Part shown: positions 45,873 through 55,835 of the stretch, one piece after another
Position numbering within the stretch: the first letter of the stretch is position 1
Layout of the letters: each line of letters starts with the position of its first letter
Assembly: GCF_001469215.1 (NCBI RefSeq)
Contig: NZ_LOFH01000005.1
Span: 1 to 64,000, forward strand
Reading direction: 5' to 3'
Length of the DNA: 64,000 nucleotides
Source: Pseudoalteromonas sp. H105
GTDB lineage: Bacteria > Pseudomonadota > Gammaproteobacteria > Enterobacterales > Alteromonadaceae
Notes under the pieces: generated by a model
What the model saw: only the letters and a program-made list of their open reading frames with translations
What the model was told of the DNA's origin: nothing
Databases searched by the model: none
Translations under genes and position numbers: made by a program

Positions 45873-47696
45873 ATGAATACACTAGCCCCTACTTCAAGCG
45901 CCGTAGTGCGCACTCCCGCAGCCATACTAAAGCAAGTATTTGGTTATAGCGAATTCCGAGACGGCCAAGAAGCCGTGATTAATGCTGCACTTGATGGCAA
46001 GGACTCGCTTGTACTGCTTCCAACTGGCGGAGGTAAGTCAGTGTGTTACCAAGTTCCCGCGCTGGCTTTAACTGGCCTTACCGTTGTCATTTCACCACTG
46101 ATCTCCCTCATGCAAGATCAGGTAGCTCAATTGCAAGCCCTTGGTGTAAAAGCTGCGTATATTAACAACAGCCTAAATCGTGATGAACAACAACAAATTT
46201 ACCAACAATTACACAGTGGTTTAATAAAGCTGCTCTACGTTGCACCAGAAAAAGTACTCCAGAGAGAATTCTTAGATCGACTGTCACATCTTAATATTAG
46301 TTTATTTGCTGTTGATGAAGCTCACTGTGTATCCCATTGGGGCCATGATTTTAGACCACATTATTGCCGTTTAAGTGAGCTTAAGCAGCACTTTGCGCAT
46401 GTACCAATGATGGCTTTAACTGCAACAGCAGATAAAGCAACTCGCTTTGACATAGTACAACAACTAGGACTACAAAAGCCTTATATACACACGGGCAGTT
46501 TTGATAGACCGAATATACGTTACACCATTGAAGAAAAATTCAAGCCGCTTACGCAACTGCTTCGCTACTTAAAAGAACAACAAAATCAAAGTGGTATTAT
46601 CTATTGCACCAGCCGCAAACGTGTTGACGATGTCGCTGAAAAGCTCGCTGATGCGGGTTTAAATGCTGCCGCTTATCATGCAGGCATGAGCAATGAACAA
46701 CGTCAGTTTGTACAAACAGGCTTTGCCCGCGATGATATTCAAATTGTTGTTGCTACTGTCGCGTTTGGAATGGGAATAAATAAACCCAATGTACGCTTTG
46801 TTTTGCATTACGATATCCCCAAAAGCGTTGAAGCATACTATCAAGAAACAGGCAGAGCGGGACGTGACGGACTTGCAGCAGAAGCAATCATGTATTTTGA
46901 CCCAGCAGATATAGGCCGGGTTAGGCGTTTTTTTGAAGATATTGAAGATGAACAGCGTCGTCGCGTTGAAGAACAACGTTTTAATGCAATGGCCAGTTTT
47001 GCCGAAGCGCAAACGTGTCGTAGGCAAATACTGCTTAACTACTTTAGTGAATATCAACGTGAGCCCTGCGGTAACTGTGATATCTGCTTAAACCCACCAA
47101 AAAGCTTCGATGGCACTTTAGTTGCCCAGCAAGCTCTTTCATGTGTTTATCGTGCTGAGCAACGCTTTGGCTTAGGTTACATAGTGGAACTTCTGCGTGG
47201 TGCAAATACCAGCCGAATAAGGGATAACAACCACCACCAATTAAGCACTTACGGCATTGGAAAAGATCACAGCAGTGAATTTTGGCTCAGTATACTGCGC
47301 CAGCTGATTCACCAGGGGTTACTAAGCCAAGATATAACGCAAGGCTCAACGTTACGCTTAACCGAAGGTGCACGTGCTGTATTGAAAAGTGAATACAGCT
47401 TGCAAATGGCTGAACCTCGATTACAAGCTAAACACGTATACCAAGACAAGCTAGCGCAATTTAATTACGACAAAAAACTATTTGCGAAGCTGCGCGCTCT
47501 GCGTAAACAGCTTGCTGACGATGATGATGTACCACCGTATGTCGTATTTAATGATAAAACGCTGGCAGAAATGGCGCAGCTTATGCCGACCAACGACAGT
47601 GAGTTTTTAAAAGTGTCAGGGGTTGGGTTTACGAAACTCAATAAATACGGCAGCCCTTTCTTAACAACTATACGTAATTACTTAGCCACACCATAA
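45873..47696 (+). CDS. recQ: ATP-dependent DNA helicase RecQ
   Basis: A 607-residue 3'-5' helicase for recombination and fork repair. Motifs: FRDGQEAVI (motif 0), LLPTGGGKSVCYQVPA (Walker A), AVDEAHCVSHWGHDFRP (DEAH), ATVAFGMGINKPNVR and QETGRAGRDG; the RQC zinc site is C-x16-C-x2-C-x2-C (CRRQILLNYF ... CGNCDIC); a C-terminal HRDC domain follows (about 530-607). Length matches E. coli RecQ. A small DUF3630 gene follows after 14 bases. Confidence 0.97.
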   Translation: MNTLAPTSSAVVRTPAAILKQVFGYSEFRDGQEAVINAALDGKDSLVLLPTGGGKSVCYQVPALALTGLTVVISPLISLMQDQVAQLQALGVKAAYINNSLNRDEQQQIYQQLHSGLIKLLYVAPEKVLQREFLDRLSHLNISLFAVDEAHCVSHWGHDFRPHYCRLSELKQHFAHVPMMALTATADKATRFDIVQQLGLQKPYIHTGSFDRPNIRYTIEEKFKPLTQLLRYLKEQQNQSGIIYCTSRKRVDDVAEKLADAGLNAAAYHAGMSNEQRQFVQTGFARDDIQIVVATVAFGMGINKPNVRFVLHYDIPKSVEAYYQETGRAGRDGLAAEAIMYFDPADIGRVRRFFEDIEDEQRRRVEEQRFNAMASFAEAQTCRRQILLNYFSEYQREPCGNCDICLNPPKSFDGTLVAQQALSCVYRAEQRFGLGYIVELLRGANTSRIRDNNHHQLSTYGIGKDHSSEFWLSILRQLIHQGLLSQDITQGSTLRLTEGARAVLKSEYSLQMAEPRLQAKHVYQDKLAQFNYDKKLFAKLRALRKQLADDDDVPPYVVFNDKTLAEMAQLMPTNDSEFLKVSGVGFTKLNKYGSPFLTTIRNYLATP

Positions 47697-47710
47697 ATGA
47701 CGGTAACACC

Positions 47711-48010
47711 ATGATAAACTTTCAATTCGATAATAAGCATAGCGCCATTATCATTTCACCAACAGAAATGCCAAACGATGAAGACTTTGAATTGTGGGCC
47801 AACTTGTTTTTGCACTTTCCCCTGATCACCATCACAGCGTTTGAAGCAGGTGCCGATCGCCATCAATTACGCTTTAATTATGAACAACACAATTTTAATT
47901 TAAATTTTGAGCACTATACTAATAGTATCTGGATAAATGGAGAAGGCACAGAGGCCGAACACTTACTGGCAGCATTAACACATTACTTTATAACCCAAAT
48001 GAAACAATGA
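47711..48010 (+). CDS. DUF3630 family protein
   Basis: A 99-residue acidic protein of unknown function, matching my recollection of DUF3630, a family found next to recQ in marine gammaproteobacteria. It begins MINFQFDNKHSAIIISP, has EDFELWANLFLHFP, and aromatic-rich HNFNLNFEHYTNSIWING. No signal or membrane segment is seen. The 14-base gap from recQ suggests one transcript, hence a possible link with RecQ or DNA repair. Confidence 0.72.
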   Translation: MINFQFDNKHSAIIISPTEMPNDEDFELWANLFLHFPLITITAFEAGADRHQLRFNYEQHNFNLNFEHYTNSIWINGEGTEAEHLLAALTHYFITQMKQ

Positions 48011-48327
48011 ACTAGACATAAGCCAGTACTTAGTGTTTAGTAGATATACACAAACCATCTAAAGATACGAGTTGCAGTTGGAATGAAACGCGATTTAGAC
48101 AAGGCATTGATTGCAAGTAATAGTGGTTCTATTGTTAAAATCAATAACGCAGCATAAACCGCTCTAAACCAATCCCTTGTAAGTTTTACAGGCACTTCCT
48201 CTCATTGTTGTTACTTCTTAAAAGTGACTGCCATTTTTATTAAGTAACGCCTTGATATTAAGTCCTGTGAAACGCTGAATCCTGCATCTTGAGGTGGCTT
48301 GGATACAACACTAAATAAGGGATTTAA
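48011..48327. other. Gene-free stretch between DUF3630 and the Omp85 gene
   Basis: No coding frame, RNA gene or clear terminator could be recognised in these 317 bases. The right end must carry the promoter of the 48328 gene; AAGGG precedes its ATG. A short open stretch near 48084 (ATGAAACGCGATTTAGAC) is too short to support a gene. Confidence 0.5.
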
Positions 48328-50031
48328 ATGGGCGCAAATAGTTATTACACAACAATATTACTTAGCTACTTTAGTATCGGCTTATACAGCCCACTTACTA
48401 ATGCAGCCTTATTTGATAATGACAGTTGTAGTAATCAACGCACTATTTCCCCTTCAGAACAAAACCTAAGGCGCCAACTTGATGGGGCGGAGCTTTTACC
48501 CGAAAAAACAACCGATGCTACAGTAGCCAAAATCACTCTCAATCAACTCAATGTCTTTAATACTGAATTAGAAGAAGAAAATAACGCTATTTTTAGATTC
48601 GCAAACCGCGTACATATGACCACTGAACCTGACGTCATCACTAGCCTATTACTTTTTCAACCTGGCGATGAATATGAACCTCGAAAGTTATCTGAGTCAG
48701 AGCGCTTACTCCGTAAACAAAACTATTTATACGACGCTAATATAAACGCAGAACTTAATTGTGATGGCAACATTGATGTGCAAGTAACCACGCGAGATTT
48801 ATGGACTTTGTTACCTGAGATAAGCTTTAGTCGCAGCGGTGGTGAAAATAAGTCCAGTATCGGCTTTCGTGAGTCAAACCTATTTGGTTGGGGCAAACGT
48901 TTATCGTTATCACGTACAAGTGATGCTAATCGTGATGGCTACCTATTTGTTTACGACGACCCAAACATACTCTCTACAAGATACCGTGGTCGTCTTGAAT
49001 ACTCTGATAATGACGATGGAAAGCGTCACCTAATGGAGCTCACTTATCCATTTTATTCTATCGAAACACCCTATAGCTATGGTTTAACCAGTTATTCAGA
49101 CCAACGCATTGAGTCACTTTATAAACGAGGCGAAGTGTACAGTGAATTTGAGCAAAAAACGGATTACAACCAGCTTCATTTTGGTCATTCTAAACAGCTA
49201 GAAGATAGCTGGACGCAGCGATTAAGTGTGGGTTATATTTTTGAAGCTCACTCATTTAAACGTACCCTTGACACTCAAATACCATTAGCACAAAGCCGAG
49301 ATCTTAGTTACCCCTATGTAAGTGGGCACTGGTTCGAAGACCAGTTTATTAAAGTACGCAACTTCGACAGTATTTACCGAACGGAAGATTTAAACTTGGG
49401 CTGGAATATAAAAGCGTTAATGGGCTATTCTAGCGAAAGTATAACTGGTGACGATAGCCGAACGGTCTATTCATTTAATGCTAAAAAGGCCCACTTTAGT
49501 AGTGATAATACATTATGGCGCTTTTATGCCAATCTCGATGGTAATTGGAACGAACAACAAAGTAAGTTTGAAAACCTGTTTGCTACCAGTCAAGTGCAAT
49601 ACTACCTCAATACTAGCCTTCAACAGTCATGGTACACCAAAATACGTTTGGATTTCGCGAAAAACCTAACCCCTGATAAACAGCTTAATTTGGGTGGCGA
49701 GAATGGTTTGCGAGGTTACCCCCTCAATTACCAACAAGGCGATCGCAGCTTTTTAATTAATTTAGAAAAGCGCTATTACTGGGAATATGATTTATTACAA
49801 TTATTTAAAGTCGGTGGCGCCGCTTTTGTTGATATTGGCAGAGCGTGGTTCAACGATAAGCACAACGGTGCCAATGGCCAAGTATTAAAAAATGTCGGCG
49901 TTGGCCTGAGATTAGCACCGAGTCGTGCAAATGCTGGCACTGTTATCCATATAGACATAGCAGCACCGCTAGATAAGCGTGATGACGTTGACTCAGTGCA
50001 ATGGCTAGTGAGTGTGAAAAACGCCTTTTAA
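48328..50031 (+). CDS. Omp85/TamA-like outer-membrane barrel protein
   Basis: A 567-residue protein with an N-terminal hydrophobic signal (about 5-27), a single POTRA-like segment (about 75-155: NVFNTEL..., LLFQPGDEYEPRKLSESERL), and a 16-strand C-terminal barrel. The Omp85 signature LRGYPLNYQQGDRSF (about 465-480) and a terminal phenylalanine are present. BamA has five POTRA and TamA three, so this is a short relative. Function may be protein or lipid transport across the outer membrane. It stands alone. Confidence 0.82.
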   Translation: MGANSYYTTILLSYFSIGLYSPLTNAALFDNDSCSNQRTISPSEQNLRRQLDGAELLPEKTTDATVAKITLNQLNVFNTELEEENNAIFRFANRVHMTTEPDVITSLLLFQPGDEYEPRKLSESERLLRKQNYLYDANINAELNCDGNIDVQVTTRDLWTLLPEISFSRSGGENKSSIGFRESNLFGWGKRLSLSRTSDANRDGYLFVYDDPNILSTRYRGRLEYSDNDDGKRHLMELTYPFYSIETPYSYGLTSYSDQRIESLYKRGEVYSEFEQKTDYNQLHFGHSKQLEDSWTQRLSVGYIFEAHSFKRTLDTQIPLAQSRDLSYPYVSGHWFEDQFIKVRNFDSIYRTEDLNLGWNIKALMGYSSESITGDDSRTVYSFNAKKAHFSSDNTLWRFYANLDGNWNEQQSKFENLFATSQVQYYLNTSLQQSWYTKIRLDFAKNLTPDKQLNLGGENGLRGYPLNYQQGDRSFLINLEKRYYWEYDLLQLFKVGGAAFVDIGRAWFNDKHNGANGQVLKNVGVGLRLAPSRANAGTVIHIDIAAPLDKRDDVDSVQWLVSVKNAF

Positions 50032-50086
50032 AGGGCGCTAAACACGTTACACTACGTTTATAAAAACTAAGCGTTGGAATCGGGTC

Positions 50087-50650
50087 TTGGAACTACTAGA
50101 TATTCTTAATATGCAATACAGATGGGTGGTCACTTTAGTCGCCTTAGTATCTTTTCCTGTATTTTTAAAATTAACTAAAAAGTTACTCGAAAAAACAATC
50201 AAAGGTAAAGTAGATATTCACCGCAAATACCGTGCAGAACTTTTATTGAAAATTATTCTCGCGATTGTGATGTTCTGTTTAGTACTGGTTTTTTGGGGCA
50301 TTGAGCTACGAGGCCTCTTAGTCCTCGGTTCGTCGTTGTTTGCAATGCTCGGTGTAGCCCTGTTCGCTGCGTGGTCGCTCTTAAGTAACCTCACTTCTTT
50401 CTTATTAATGTTCATCCAAAATGATTGCCGTGTTGGTTATTGGGTTCGCGTTATTGATGGCGCTAATTTTGTTGAAGGACGCATCGTTGAAATGGGTTTA
50501 ATGAATGTAGTACTTGAGCATATCGATGGTCACCGCATTATTTATCCAAACAATTTATTTGTTACGCGCCCAGTGATGGTATTAAAAAATGAGCCAAAAC
50601 CATCAAAGGGAGTTGCAAACAAGCGAGTTCTGGGTCCGAAAAAGTCCTAA
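50087..50650 (+). CDS. Small mechanosensitive-channel (MscS) family protein
   Basis: A 187-residue membrane protein with about three hydrophobic segments (14-30, 52-72, 78-110). The last contains LGVALFAAWSLLSNLTSFLLM, like the pore helix of MscS, and the beta domain follows (FIQNDCRVGYWVRVIDG, VEGRIVEMGLMNVVL, IIYPNNLFVTRPV). It is shorter than E. coli MscS (286) and lacks the long C-terminal alpha/beta part. The frame starts with TTG; an ATG at 50111 is an alternative. Confidence 0.82.
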   Translation: MELLDILNMQYRWVVTLVALVSFPVFLKLTKKLLEKTIKGKVDIHRKYRAELLLKIILAIVMFCLVLVFWGIELRGLLVLGSSLFAMLGVALFAAWSLLSNLTSFLLMFIQNDCRVGYWVRVIDGANFVEGRIVEMGLMNVVLEHIDGHRIIYPNNLFVTRPVMVLKNEPKPSKGVANKRVLGPKKS

Positions 50651-50654
50651 ATTA

Positions 50655-50692
50655 AAAAAGGCGCTTGTAAGTTGCCCTACAAACGCCTTTTT
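50655..50692. terminator. Bidirectional terminator after the MscS-like gene
   Basis: AAAAAGGCG / CGCCTTTTT outer stem with an inner TTGTA / TACAA stem, between two convergent genes, with A- and T-runs on either side. Confidence 0.88.
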
Positions 50693-50719
50693 ATAGCCAA
50701 TGAATAATTAACTAATTAT

Positions 50720-51778
50720 TTAATTATTTAATTCAGCTGTTTTAAGCTCATCTTCTAGATCATTAATACCATCAATAAAAGTTTCTAATTGCTGCTCTAC
50801 TAGACTATTTGCATGAGCAAAGTAAGCAATATGGAATACAGCGTCACCTTCATTTACAAGCGGCATTGTTTGCTGACCAATAATAATTCCGCTGCGCGGA
50901 GCTAATAACTCCAGCTCAGAATCACCTAGTGGGCTGCTGATGTATGCTAATATTTGCCCCTTAACCACCCGCTCACCTAACGATACTTGCGCACGAACGA
51001 TGCCGTCGACTTCAGCACGCACCCAACTCGTTGAGCTGGCAATAATAGGCTCAGCTAATTTTTTAGCGCGCTTACCACGAATCATTTTTAAATGACGCAT
51101 AACATAATCTACGCCTTGTACGCCTGCAGCAATCGCGATTGGATCAAAACGCAACGCTTCTCCTGCTTCATAAGTAATAACAGGGATTCCTAGATTAGCC
51201 GCCTCACTTCGTAGTGAACCATTGCGCAATGAAGCATCAATTACAGCAGGTGTACCAAATGCCTTGGCCATTTCAGCTGTTGCCCCATCACTCAAATCAG
51301 CCCTTATCTGTGGCAAGTTGGTGCGGTGTATTGCCCCTGTATGTAAATCAATAATATGCGTGCAATGAACAGCGACCTGTGAGAAAAACATGTGCGCCAT
51401 TCTGCCAGCCAACGAGCCACGAATAGAACCCGGAAAGCTTCTATTCATATCTCGGCGATCGGGTAAATACCGTGACTTATGAATAAAGCCAAATACATTC
51501 ACTATCGGCACAGCAATAAGTGTTCCGCGTAACTGGTTAACATCAATTTTAGAAAGTAGCTGGCGTACAACTTCCACCCCATTGAGTTCATCACCATGGA
51601 TAGCCGCACACACCATCAGAACAGGGCCTTCTTGTACACCATTAACCACTTCAATAGGGATATTTAATGGGGAATGGGTATAAAGCTTCGCAGCTTCTAA
51701 AGCGAGTGTTTTGCGCTCACCTACACCGACCGTTTCACCTAGTAATGAAAAGGCGCGATTGATCTTAACCTTTGCCAC
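50720..51778 (-). CDS. Succinylglutamate desuccinylase/aspartoacylase family protein (RimK-associated)
   Basis: A 352-residue zinc carboxypeptidase-like protein of the AstE/AspA family: [20 protein letters not shown] with the HxxE metal ligands (His-Gly-Asp-Glu), [11 protein letters not shown], and [10 protein letters not shown] (later His). The C-terminal part is a beta-rich biotinyl-like domain ([20 protein letters not shown]). It overlaps rimK by 14 bases and so is translated with it; such genes often accompany rimB-rimK. Its substrate is unknown, possibly a glutamate-modified peptide. Confidence 0.88.
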   Translation of the reverse strand: MAKVKINRAFSLLGETVGVGERKTLALEAAKLYTHSPLNIPIEVVNGVQEGPVLMVCAAIHGDELNGVEVVRQLLSKIDVNQLRGTLIAVPIVNVFGFIHKSRYLPDRRDMNRSFPGSIRGSLAGRMAHMFFSQVAVHCTHIIDLHTGAIHRTNLPQIRADLSDGATAEMAKAFGTPAVIDASLRNGSLRSEAANLGIPVITYEAGEALRFDPIAIAAGVQGVDYVMRHLKMIRGKRAKKLAEPIIASSTSWVRAEVDGIVRAQVSLGERVVKGQILAYISSPLGDSELELLAPRSGIIIGQQTMPLVNEGDAVFHIAYFAHANSLVEQQLETFIDGINDLEDELKTAELNN

Positions 51779-52670
51779 GTGTTGCGGTTCCTTTGGTGAT
51801 TGCGGCTTTTTCGATAAAATCGATTACCATACCTGCAATGTCTTTGCCTGTTGCAACTTCAATGCCCTCGAGGCCTGGCGATGAATTAACTTCCATCACA
51901 AGTGGGCCGCGCGATGAACGAAGTAAGTCAACACCCGCTACATTCAAGCCCATCGCTTTAGCAGCAGCAACTGCTGTTTTACGCTCCTCAGGTGTAATTC
52001 GCACCAAGGTTGCGCTACCACCACGGTGAAGGTTTGAACGGAATTCACCTTCCTGTGCTTGACGCTTCATCGCTGCAATCACTTTATCACCTAACACAAA
52101 ACAACGAATATCCGCACCGCCTGCTTCTTTAATGTACTCTTGAACCATGATGTTCGCTTTTAAGCCCATAAACGCTTCAATTACACTTTCAGCGGCTTTA
52201 CGCGTTTCAGCTAACACCACACCAATACCCTGAGTCCCTTCTAGCAACTTAATGACAACAGGTGCGCCACCGACCATTTCTAGTAGATCTTTCACGTCAT
52301 CAGGCTTGCTTGCAAAGCCTGTAACAGGCATACCGACCCCTTTACGAGATAAAAGCTGCAATGAACGTAATTTGTCTCGTGAACGAGAAATTGCCACAGA
52401 TTCATTAACTGGGAATACGTTCATCATTTCAAACTGACGCAAAACAGCACAGCCATAAAACGTAACAGATGCACCAATACGTGGCACAATCGCATCAAAG
52501 TCTTTTAGGTTCTCACCACGATAATGAATTTCAGGTTGCTCTGAGTTAATGTTCATGTAGCAGCGTAATGCATCAATCACTTTAACTTCATGACCTCGCT
52601 CTGTAGCGGCTTCAATTAAACGGCGTGTTGAATACAAATTTCTATTACGAGATAAAATACCAATTTTCAT
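51765..52670 (-). CDS. rimK: Ribosomal protein S6--L-glutamate ligase RimK
   Basis: A 301-residue ATP-grasp enzyme. Features: [58 protein letters not shown] (ATP loop), [19 protein letters not shown] and [14 protein letters not shown] (metal ligands). RimK adds glutamates to the C-terminus of ribosomal protein S6 and can make polyglutamate. Order rimB-rimK-aspartoacylase on one strand. Confidence 0.95.
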   Translation of the reverse strand: MKIGILSRNRNLYSTRRLIEAATERGHEVKVIDALRCYMNINSEQPEIHYRGENLKDFDAIVPRIGASVTFYGCAVLRQFEMMNVFPVNESVAISRSRDKLRSLQLLSRKGVGMPVTGFASKPDDVKDLLEMVGGAPVVIKLLEGTQGIGVVLAETRKAAESVIEAFMGLKANIMVQEYIKEAGGADIRCFVLGDKVIAAMKRQAQEGEFRSNLHRGGSATLVRITPEERKTAVAAAKAMGLNVAGVDLLRSSRGPLVMEVNSSPGLEGIEVATGKDIAGMVIDFIEKAAITKGTATRGKG

Positions 52671-52680
52671 AGTTAAAACC

Positions 52681-53109
52681 TTAACTACCTAATAAATAAG
52701 ATAAAGCCGGATCAACGACTATGCAATTTTCCATGGCGGTACGCCCTAATAACATTCTAAACTTCATACTTGAGCGACGTGTTAATGTCACTTCAATTGG
52801 CCAACTCTCGCTTCCTGCGTGGAGCATGGTCTCAATAAAATAACGTAACTGGCGCTCTCCACTAGAGCTGGTGACGTATTTCATTTTTTTTACTTTTGCC
52901 TCACACTCTATTTGAGTGTGTTCATTATCTTGTATCGGCTGAGCAATAAAGCGAACCCACTGCTGTTCGTCTCGCTCAAATTCTTCAATATTAATAGCAT
53001 GTATGCATGACGTTCTGGCACCAGTATCCACCTTCGCTTTTATTTTATTTATACCAAGCTCAGGTAAGCTTACCCACTCACGCCAACCAACTGTAATTTT
53101 TGCCGTCAT
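52681..53109 (-). CDS. RimB-like retropepsin-type aspartic protease
   Basis: A 142-residue protein of the 'ATP-dependent zinc protease'/RimB family. It has [15 protein letters not shown], where DTGA is the retropepsin-type aspartate motif, and [10 protein letters not shown] near the end. In Pseudomonas RimB removes or regulates glutamate added by RimK. It lies 10 bases before rimK on the same strand. Activity is inferred from family. Confidence 0.85.
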   Translation of the reverse strand: MTAKITVGWREWVSLPELGINKIKAKVDTGARTSCIHAINIEEFERDEQQWVRFIAQPIQDNEHTQIECEAKVKKMKYVTSSSGERQLRYFIETMLHAGSESWPIEVTLTRRSSMKFRMLLGRTAMENCIVVDPALSYLLGS

Positions 53110-53259
53110 AAATGCGCCCTTTAATAAAAAAATGACTTATACGCGATTGCCAAATAAACACCAACGAAATAAATTACTCTTATCGATAAAAAACTTTAAT
53201 TGACCTAACCTTCACTCTAGTCAACTATATTCATCATAAAACATTAATGGAAATCTTCT

Positions 53260-54231
53260 ATGTTCGACGGCTTACTTCATGCGGTGCTTCTCGATGGAAA
53301 AGGCGGTGCACGCACACTAGACACTAGTAGTAATGTTAATGATTGGCAACCTGAACAAGGAAAACTTTGGTTGCATCTAGATTACTCTAAAGATCAAGCT
53401 GTTAACTGGTTAAAAAACAGTGAGCTTTTGACTGACTATGAATTAGAGTCTTTTATTGCCGATGAAACCCGACCACGCCTAAGCAAAGCGGCCAAAGGCT
53501 CGATGCTCTTTTTACGCGGGGTCAATCTCAACCCAGCACAAAGCCCTGAAGATATGGTGTCACTGCGTCTATTTATTAATGATGATATTGTGATTACGGC
53601 TCGAAGACGTCGCCTGTTATCAGTACAAAATGTACTGGACTCATTGATGCAAAACGATGGTCCATGCAATATTTCTGAATTAGTGTGTCATTTAACACAA
53701 AGTTTAACCTCTCGAATGCAAAGTGTGATTGATGAGCTCGACGATACTTTAGATATTTTTGAAGGTGAGATTGATGAGCCTACAAAGCGCTTTGATAACC
53801 AAGGCTTATCACAGCTGCGTAGGCAGACTATTGCTTTAAAGAGATATTTACGACCACAAAAGGAAGCATTAAGCTCGCTTGCCAACAACCGTTTTTCATG
53901 GTTAGAAGACACGGATAAAGCCAAGCTAAATGAAACTACTAACTTACTGGTAAGGTACCTGGAGGAGTTGGACAGCTCGATTGAGCGCGCCCAAATTATT
54001 CAGCAAACACTCACCAACCAAGTGTCTGAGCAGCTTAATCAGCGCATGTATGTAATGTCTGTTGTTGCGGCGCTATTCTTACCGCTAGGCTTTTTAACAG
54101 GCCTGCTGGGCGTTAATGTAGGAGGTATTCCGGGCACTGATAGCCCGTACGCGTTTAGTGCATTTGTGGTTTTTTTAATTATGCTCACTGGCGGTATAGG
54201 CGTTTATTTTAAAAATAAGAAATGGCTTTAA
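53260..54231 (+). CDS. zntB: Zinc transporter ZntB (CorA family)
   Basis: A 323-residue CorA-type transporter. A large cytoplasmic domain with a long helix (MQSVIDELDDTLDIFEGEID) is followed by MYVMSVVAALFLPLGFLTGL and the pore signature LGVNVGG with IPG (the GMN motif reads GVN as in ZntB), and a second membrane segment. ZntB moves Zn2+ across the inner membrane. Its 3' end overlaps the convergent rof gene by 23 bases. Confidence 0.93.
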   Translation: MFDGLLHAVLLDGKGGARTLDTSSNVNDWQPEQGKLWLHLDYSKDQAVNWLKNSELLTDYELESFIADETRPRLSKAAKGSMLFLRGVNLNPAQSPEDMVSLRLFINDDIVITARRRRLLSVQNVLDSLMQNDGPCNISELVCHLTQSLTSRMQSVIDELDDTLDIFEGEIDEPTKRFDNQGLSQLRRQTIALKRYLRPQKEALSSLANNRFSWLEDTDKAKLNETTNLLVRYLEELDSSIERAQIIQQTLTNQVSEQLNQRMYVMSVVAALFLPLGFLTGLLGVNVGGIPGTDSPYAFSAFVVFLIMLTGGIGVYFKNKKWL

Positions 54232-54433
54232 TTTTATCAAGGCGTACTTGATGTTCGCCTTGCTTTTCGCAACGTATAAGCAAAAACTCCCCCTGCCCTT
54301 TGCAGTTTTCAAGGTTAATCGCTTTACCAATTAAAATTTCATCGTGAGTTGTCGTAATTGTGACCTTAGCTTGCTGCATACAAAAAAGCTCAAGCTGATC
54401 GTAACCACTACACTTAATAGGCTGATAAGCCAT
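54209..54433 (-). CDS. rof: Rho-binding antiterminator (Rof/YaeO family)
   Basis: A 74-residue protein: AYQPIKCSGYDQLELFC, EILIGKAINLENC, FLLIRC and VRLDKIKAISYF match the YaeO/Rof family, whose E. coli member binds Rho and blocks termination. The start is set at 54433 by the conserved MAYQPI beginning; the frame is open 12 codons further. It overlaps the zntB 3' end and precedes no other gene before the tRNA. Confidence 0.85.
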   Translation of the reverse strand: MAYQPIKCSGYDQLELFCMQQAKVTITTTHDEILIGKAINLENCKGQGEFLLIRCEKQGEHQVRLDKIKAISYF

Positions 54434-54502
54434 AACTAATCTCATAAGAGTAAAAATTGAGTGTAACAAAGAAAGTGAGATTTAACATATAAGAAAAGCA
54501 AA

Positions 54503-54577
54503 TGGCGCTCTCGGCAGGAATCGAACCTGCAACTTAGCTTCCGGAGAGCCACGTGATATCCATTTCACCACGAGAGC
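54503..54577 (-). tRNA. tRNA-Arg (anticodon CCG)
   Basis: On the minus strand the cloverleaf is complete: acceptor GCTCTCG/CGAGAGC (7 bp), D arm GTG...CAC, anticodon stem TGGCT/AGCTA with loop CTCCGGA (anticodon CCG, read as codon CGG), T arm GCAGG TTCGATT CCTGC, and an encoded 3' GCCA. The anticodon loop is identical to that of E. coli tRNA-Arg(CCG). No second tRNA is adjacent. Confidence 0.95.
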
Positions 54578-54826
54578 ACATTTGTTGCCGCCACACCAAC
54601 TCGCGATATCGATGCTTTAGCACGGGCAATAATAAAGACATCTTGGGCTAAATGCTAGCATCTGTTGCTTATATGCTTATTAATTAGACTAATTATAATA
54701 ATTTACTTCACATGCAGACAAAAAACAGCTATTAAATTATACTTAGTAAAAATTAATAACTATTTTGTAACATGTGCACGGTTAAAAACCGCTTTTCGAA
54801 ATAGTTAACCACGAGGAAGTAGAGTT

Positions 54827-55009
54827 ATGAGTTTAATGTCGACAGAACAAGTCGCCGAGTTTTTAGGGGTTAAAGTTGAGCGAGTTAAGCGCCTAGCCAG
54901 AGAAAGCCTATTAATAGCAAAGTCTGAAGATGCCAATGGGGAGCCGCAGTTTGACGCGGAAGAAGTAGCAAAATACAAAGAGTTAGCTGCTCGTTTTGGT
55001 GGTCTCTAA
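54827..55009 (+). CDS. Small MerR/excisionase-like helix-turn-helix protein
   Basis: A 60-residue protein: MSTEQVAEFLGVKVERVKRLARE is a MerR/excisionase-type winged-helix start, and EVAKYKELAARFGGL a C-terminal helix. GAGGAAG precedes the ATG. Such small HTH proteins are chromosomal in many Alteromonadales; no integrase or attachment site is nearby, so I do not read it as a phage excisionase. Function unknown. Confidence 0.7.
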   Translation: MSLMSTEQVAEFLGVKVERVKRLARESLLIAKSEDANGEPQFDAEEVAKYKELAARFGGL

Positions 55010-55028
55010 CAAACGGTAAAGACGACAC

Positions 55029-55826
55029 TTACAATTTGATTATCAAATTATCCAATTGCGCACGTAAAGTCGTTACTTTATCTTCAACATTGCGTGCGCT
55101 GTACCAACATATACACAACACTAAAAAAATCACTTCAAAGCATACCAACTTGTCCATAGAGTGTTGGAATGCAGCCCTATTTGAACGCTTGTTTTGATAA
55201 ACAGTCAGTAAGTCTATTTTTTGTTTTTCATTTAATTTAAAGCTCACCGCTAATGCCGCCAAATCAAAATACACGTCATTGCTTTTAGCGTATTCAAAAT
55301 CAATTAAATACATGCCAGTCTCATTCTCAATGATATTTTCTTTGACTAGATCATTGTGACAAAAACCAAGATCAACCTCAAAAGCATTTATCCTTGCCAA
55401 CGCGTGCTCAATATTACTCAGGTAATGTTGATAAATAGGCGTGGCGAGATAATATTCAAGCTCGTGTTTAATATCCATTGGTTCAGTCAATACTGAGTAC
55501 TGATGAAGATGAACAAGCTTACTAATTAGCTGTGGTTGCAATCCGCTTTGAGCCGTTGCACCCTCTATGTATTCGAATATAGCTATTCGTTGTGTTTGAT
55601 CAGTCCATAATGGGCGGGAACAAATACTTAATTCTGCAAACTTCAATTGCGCAGTTAAACCAATGACAGGCCAGTGTTCCCGATAGACTTTTAATAAATA
55701 TGCATGATGTGAAGTGCGAATAAGGAAATTATCGTTACTTAAACCGCTGTGTAAACGTTCACTATGAGTAATAACTAACTGAGGATTAAAAGCACTAAAT
55801 AATGCGCTGATTTTATCAAAGTTCAT
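55029..55826 (-). CDS. Aminoglycoside/choline kinase-family phosphotransferase, probable thiamine kinase
   Basis: A 265-residue kinase of the APH/choline-kinase fold: GLSNDNFLIRTSHHAYLLKVY (glycine-poor ATP loop and Lys, quoted in parts), GFCHNDLVKENIIE with the catalytic HxD..N, and YLIDFEYAKSNDVYFDLA with the metal-binding DFE. The E. coli thiamine kinase YcfN/ThiK belongs to this family. The two genes upstream encode a PnuC-type transporter and a YkoF-like thiamine-binding protein, so I infer thiamine phosphorylation after uptake. Confidence 0.78.
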   Translation of the reverse strand: MNFDKISALFSAFNPQLVITHSERLHSGLSNDNFLIRTSHHAYLLKVYREHWPVIGLTAQLKFAELSICSRPLWTDQTQRIAIFEYIEGATAQSGLQPQLISKLVHLHQYSVLTEPMDIKHELEYYLATPIYQHYLSNIEHALARINAFEVDLGFCHNDLVKENIIENETGMYLIDFEYAKSNDVYFDLAALAVSFKLNEKQKIDLLTVYQNKRSNRAAFQHSMDKLVCFEVIFLVLCICWYSARNVEDKVTTLRAQLDNLIIKL

Positions 55827-55835
55827 TGCTACTCA

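Noticed and set aside
54827..55009. Excisionase next to a tRNA as sign of an integrated element
   Set aside because: There is no integrase, no direct repeat of the tRNA 3' end was seen, and the flanking genes are core genes.
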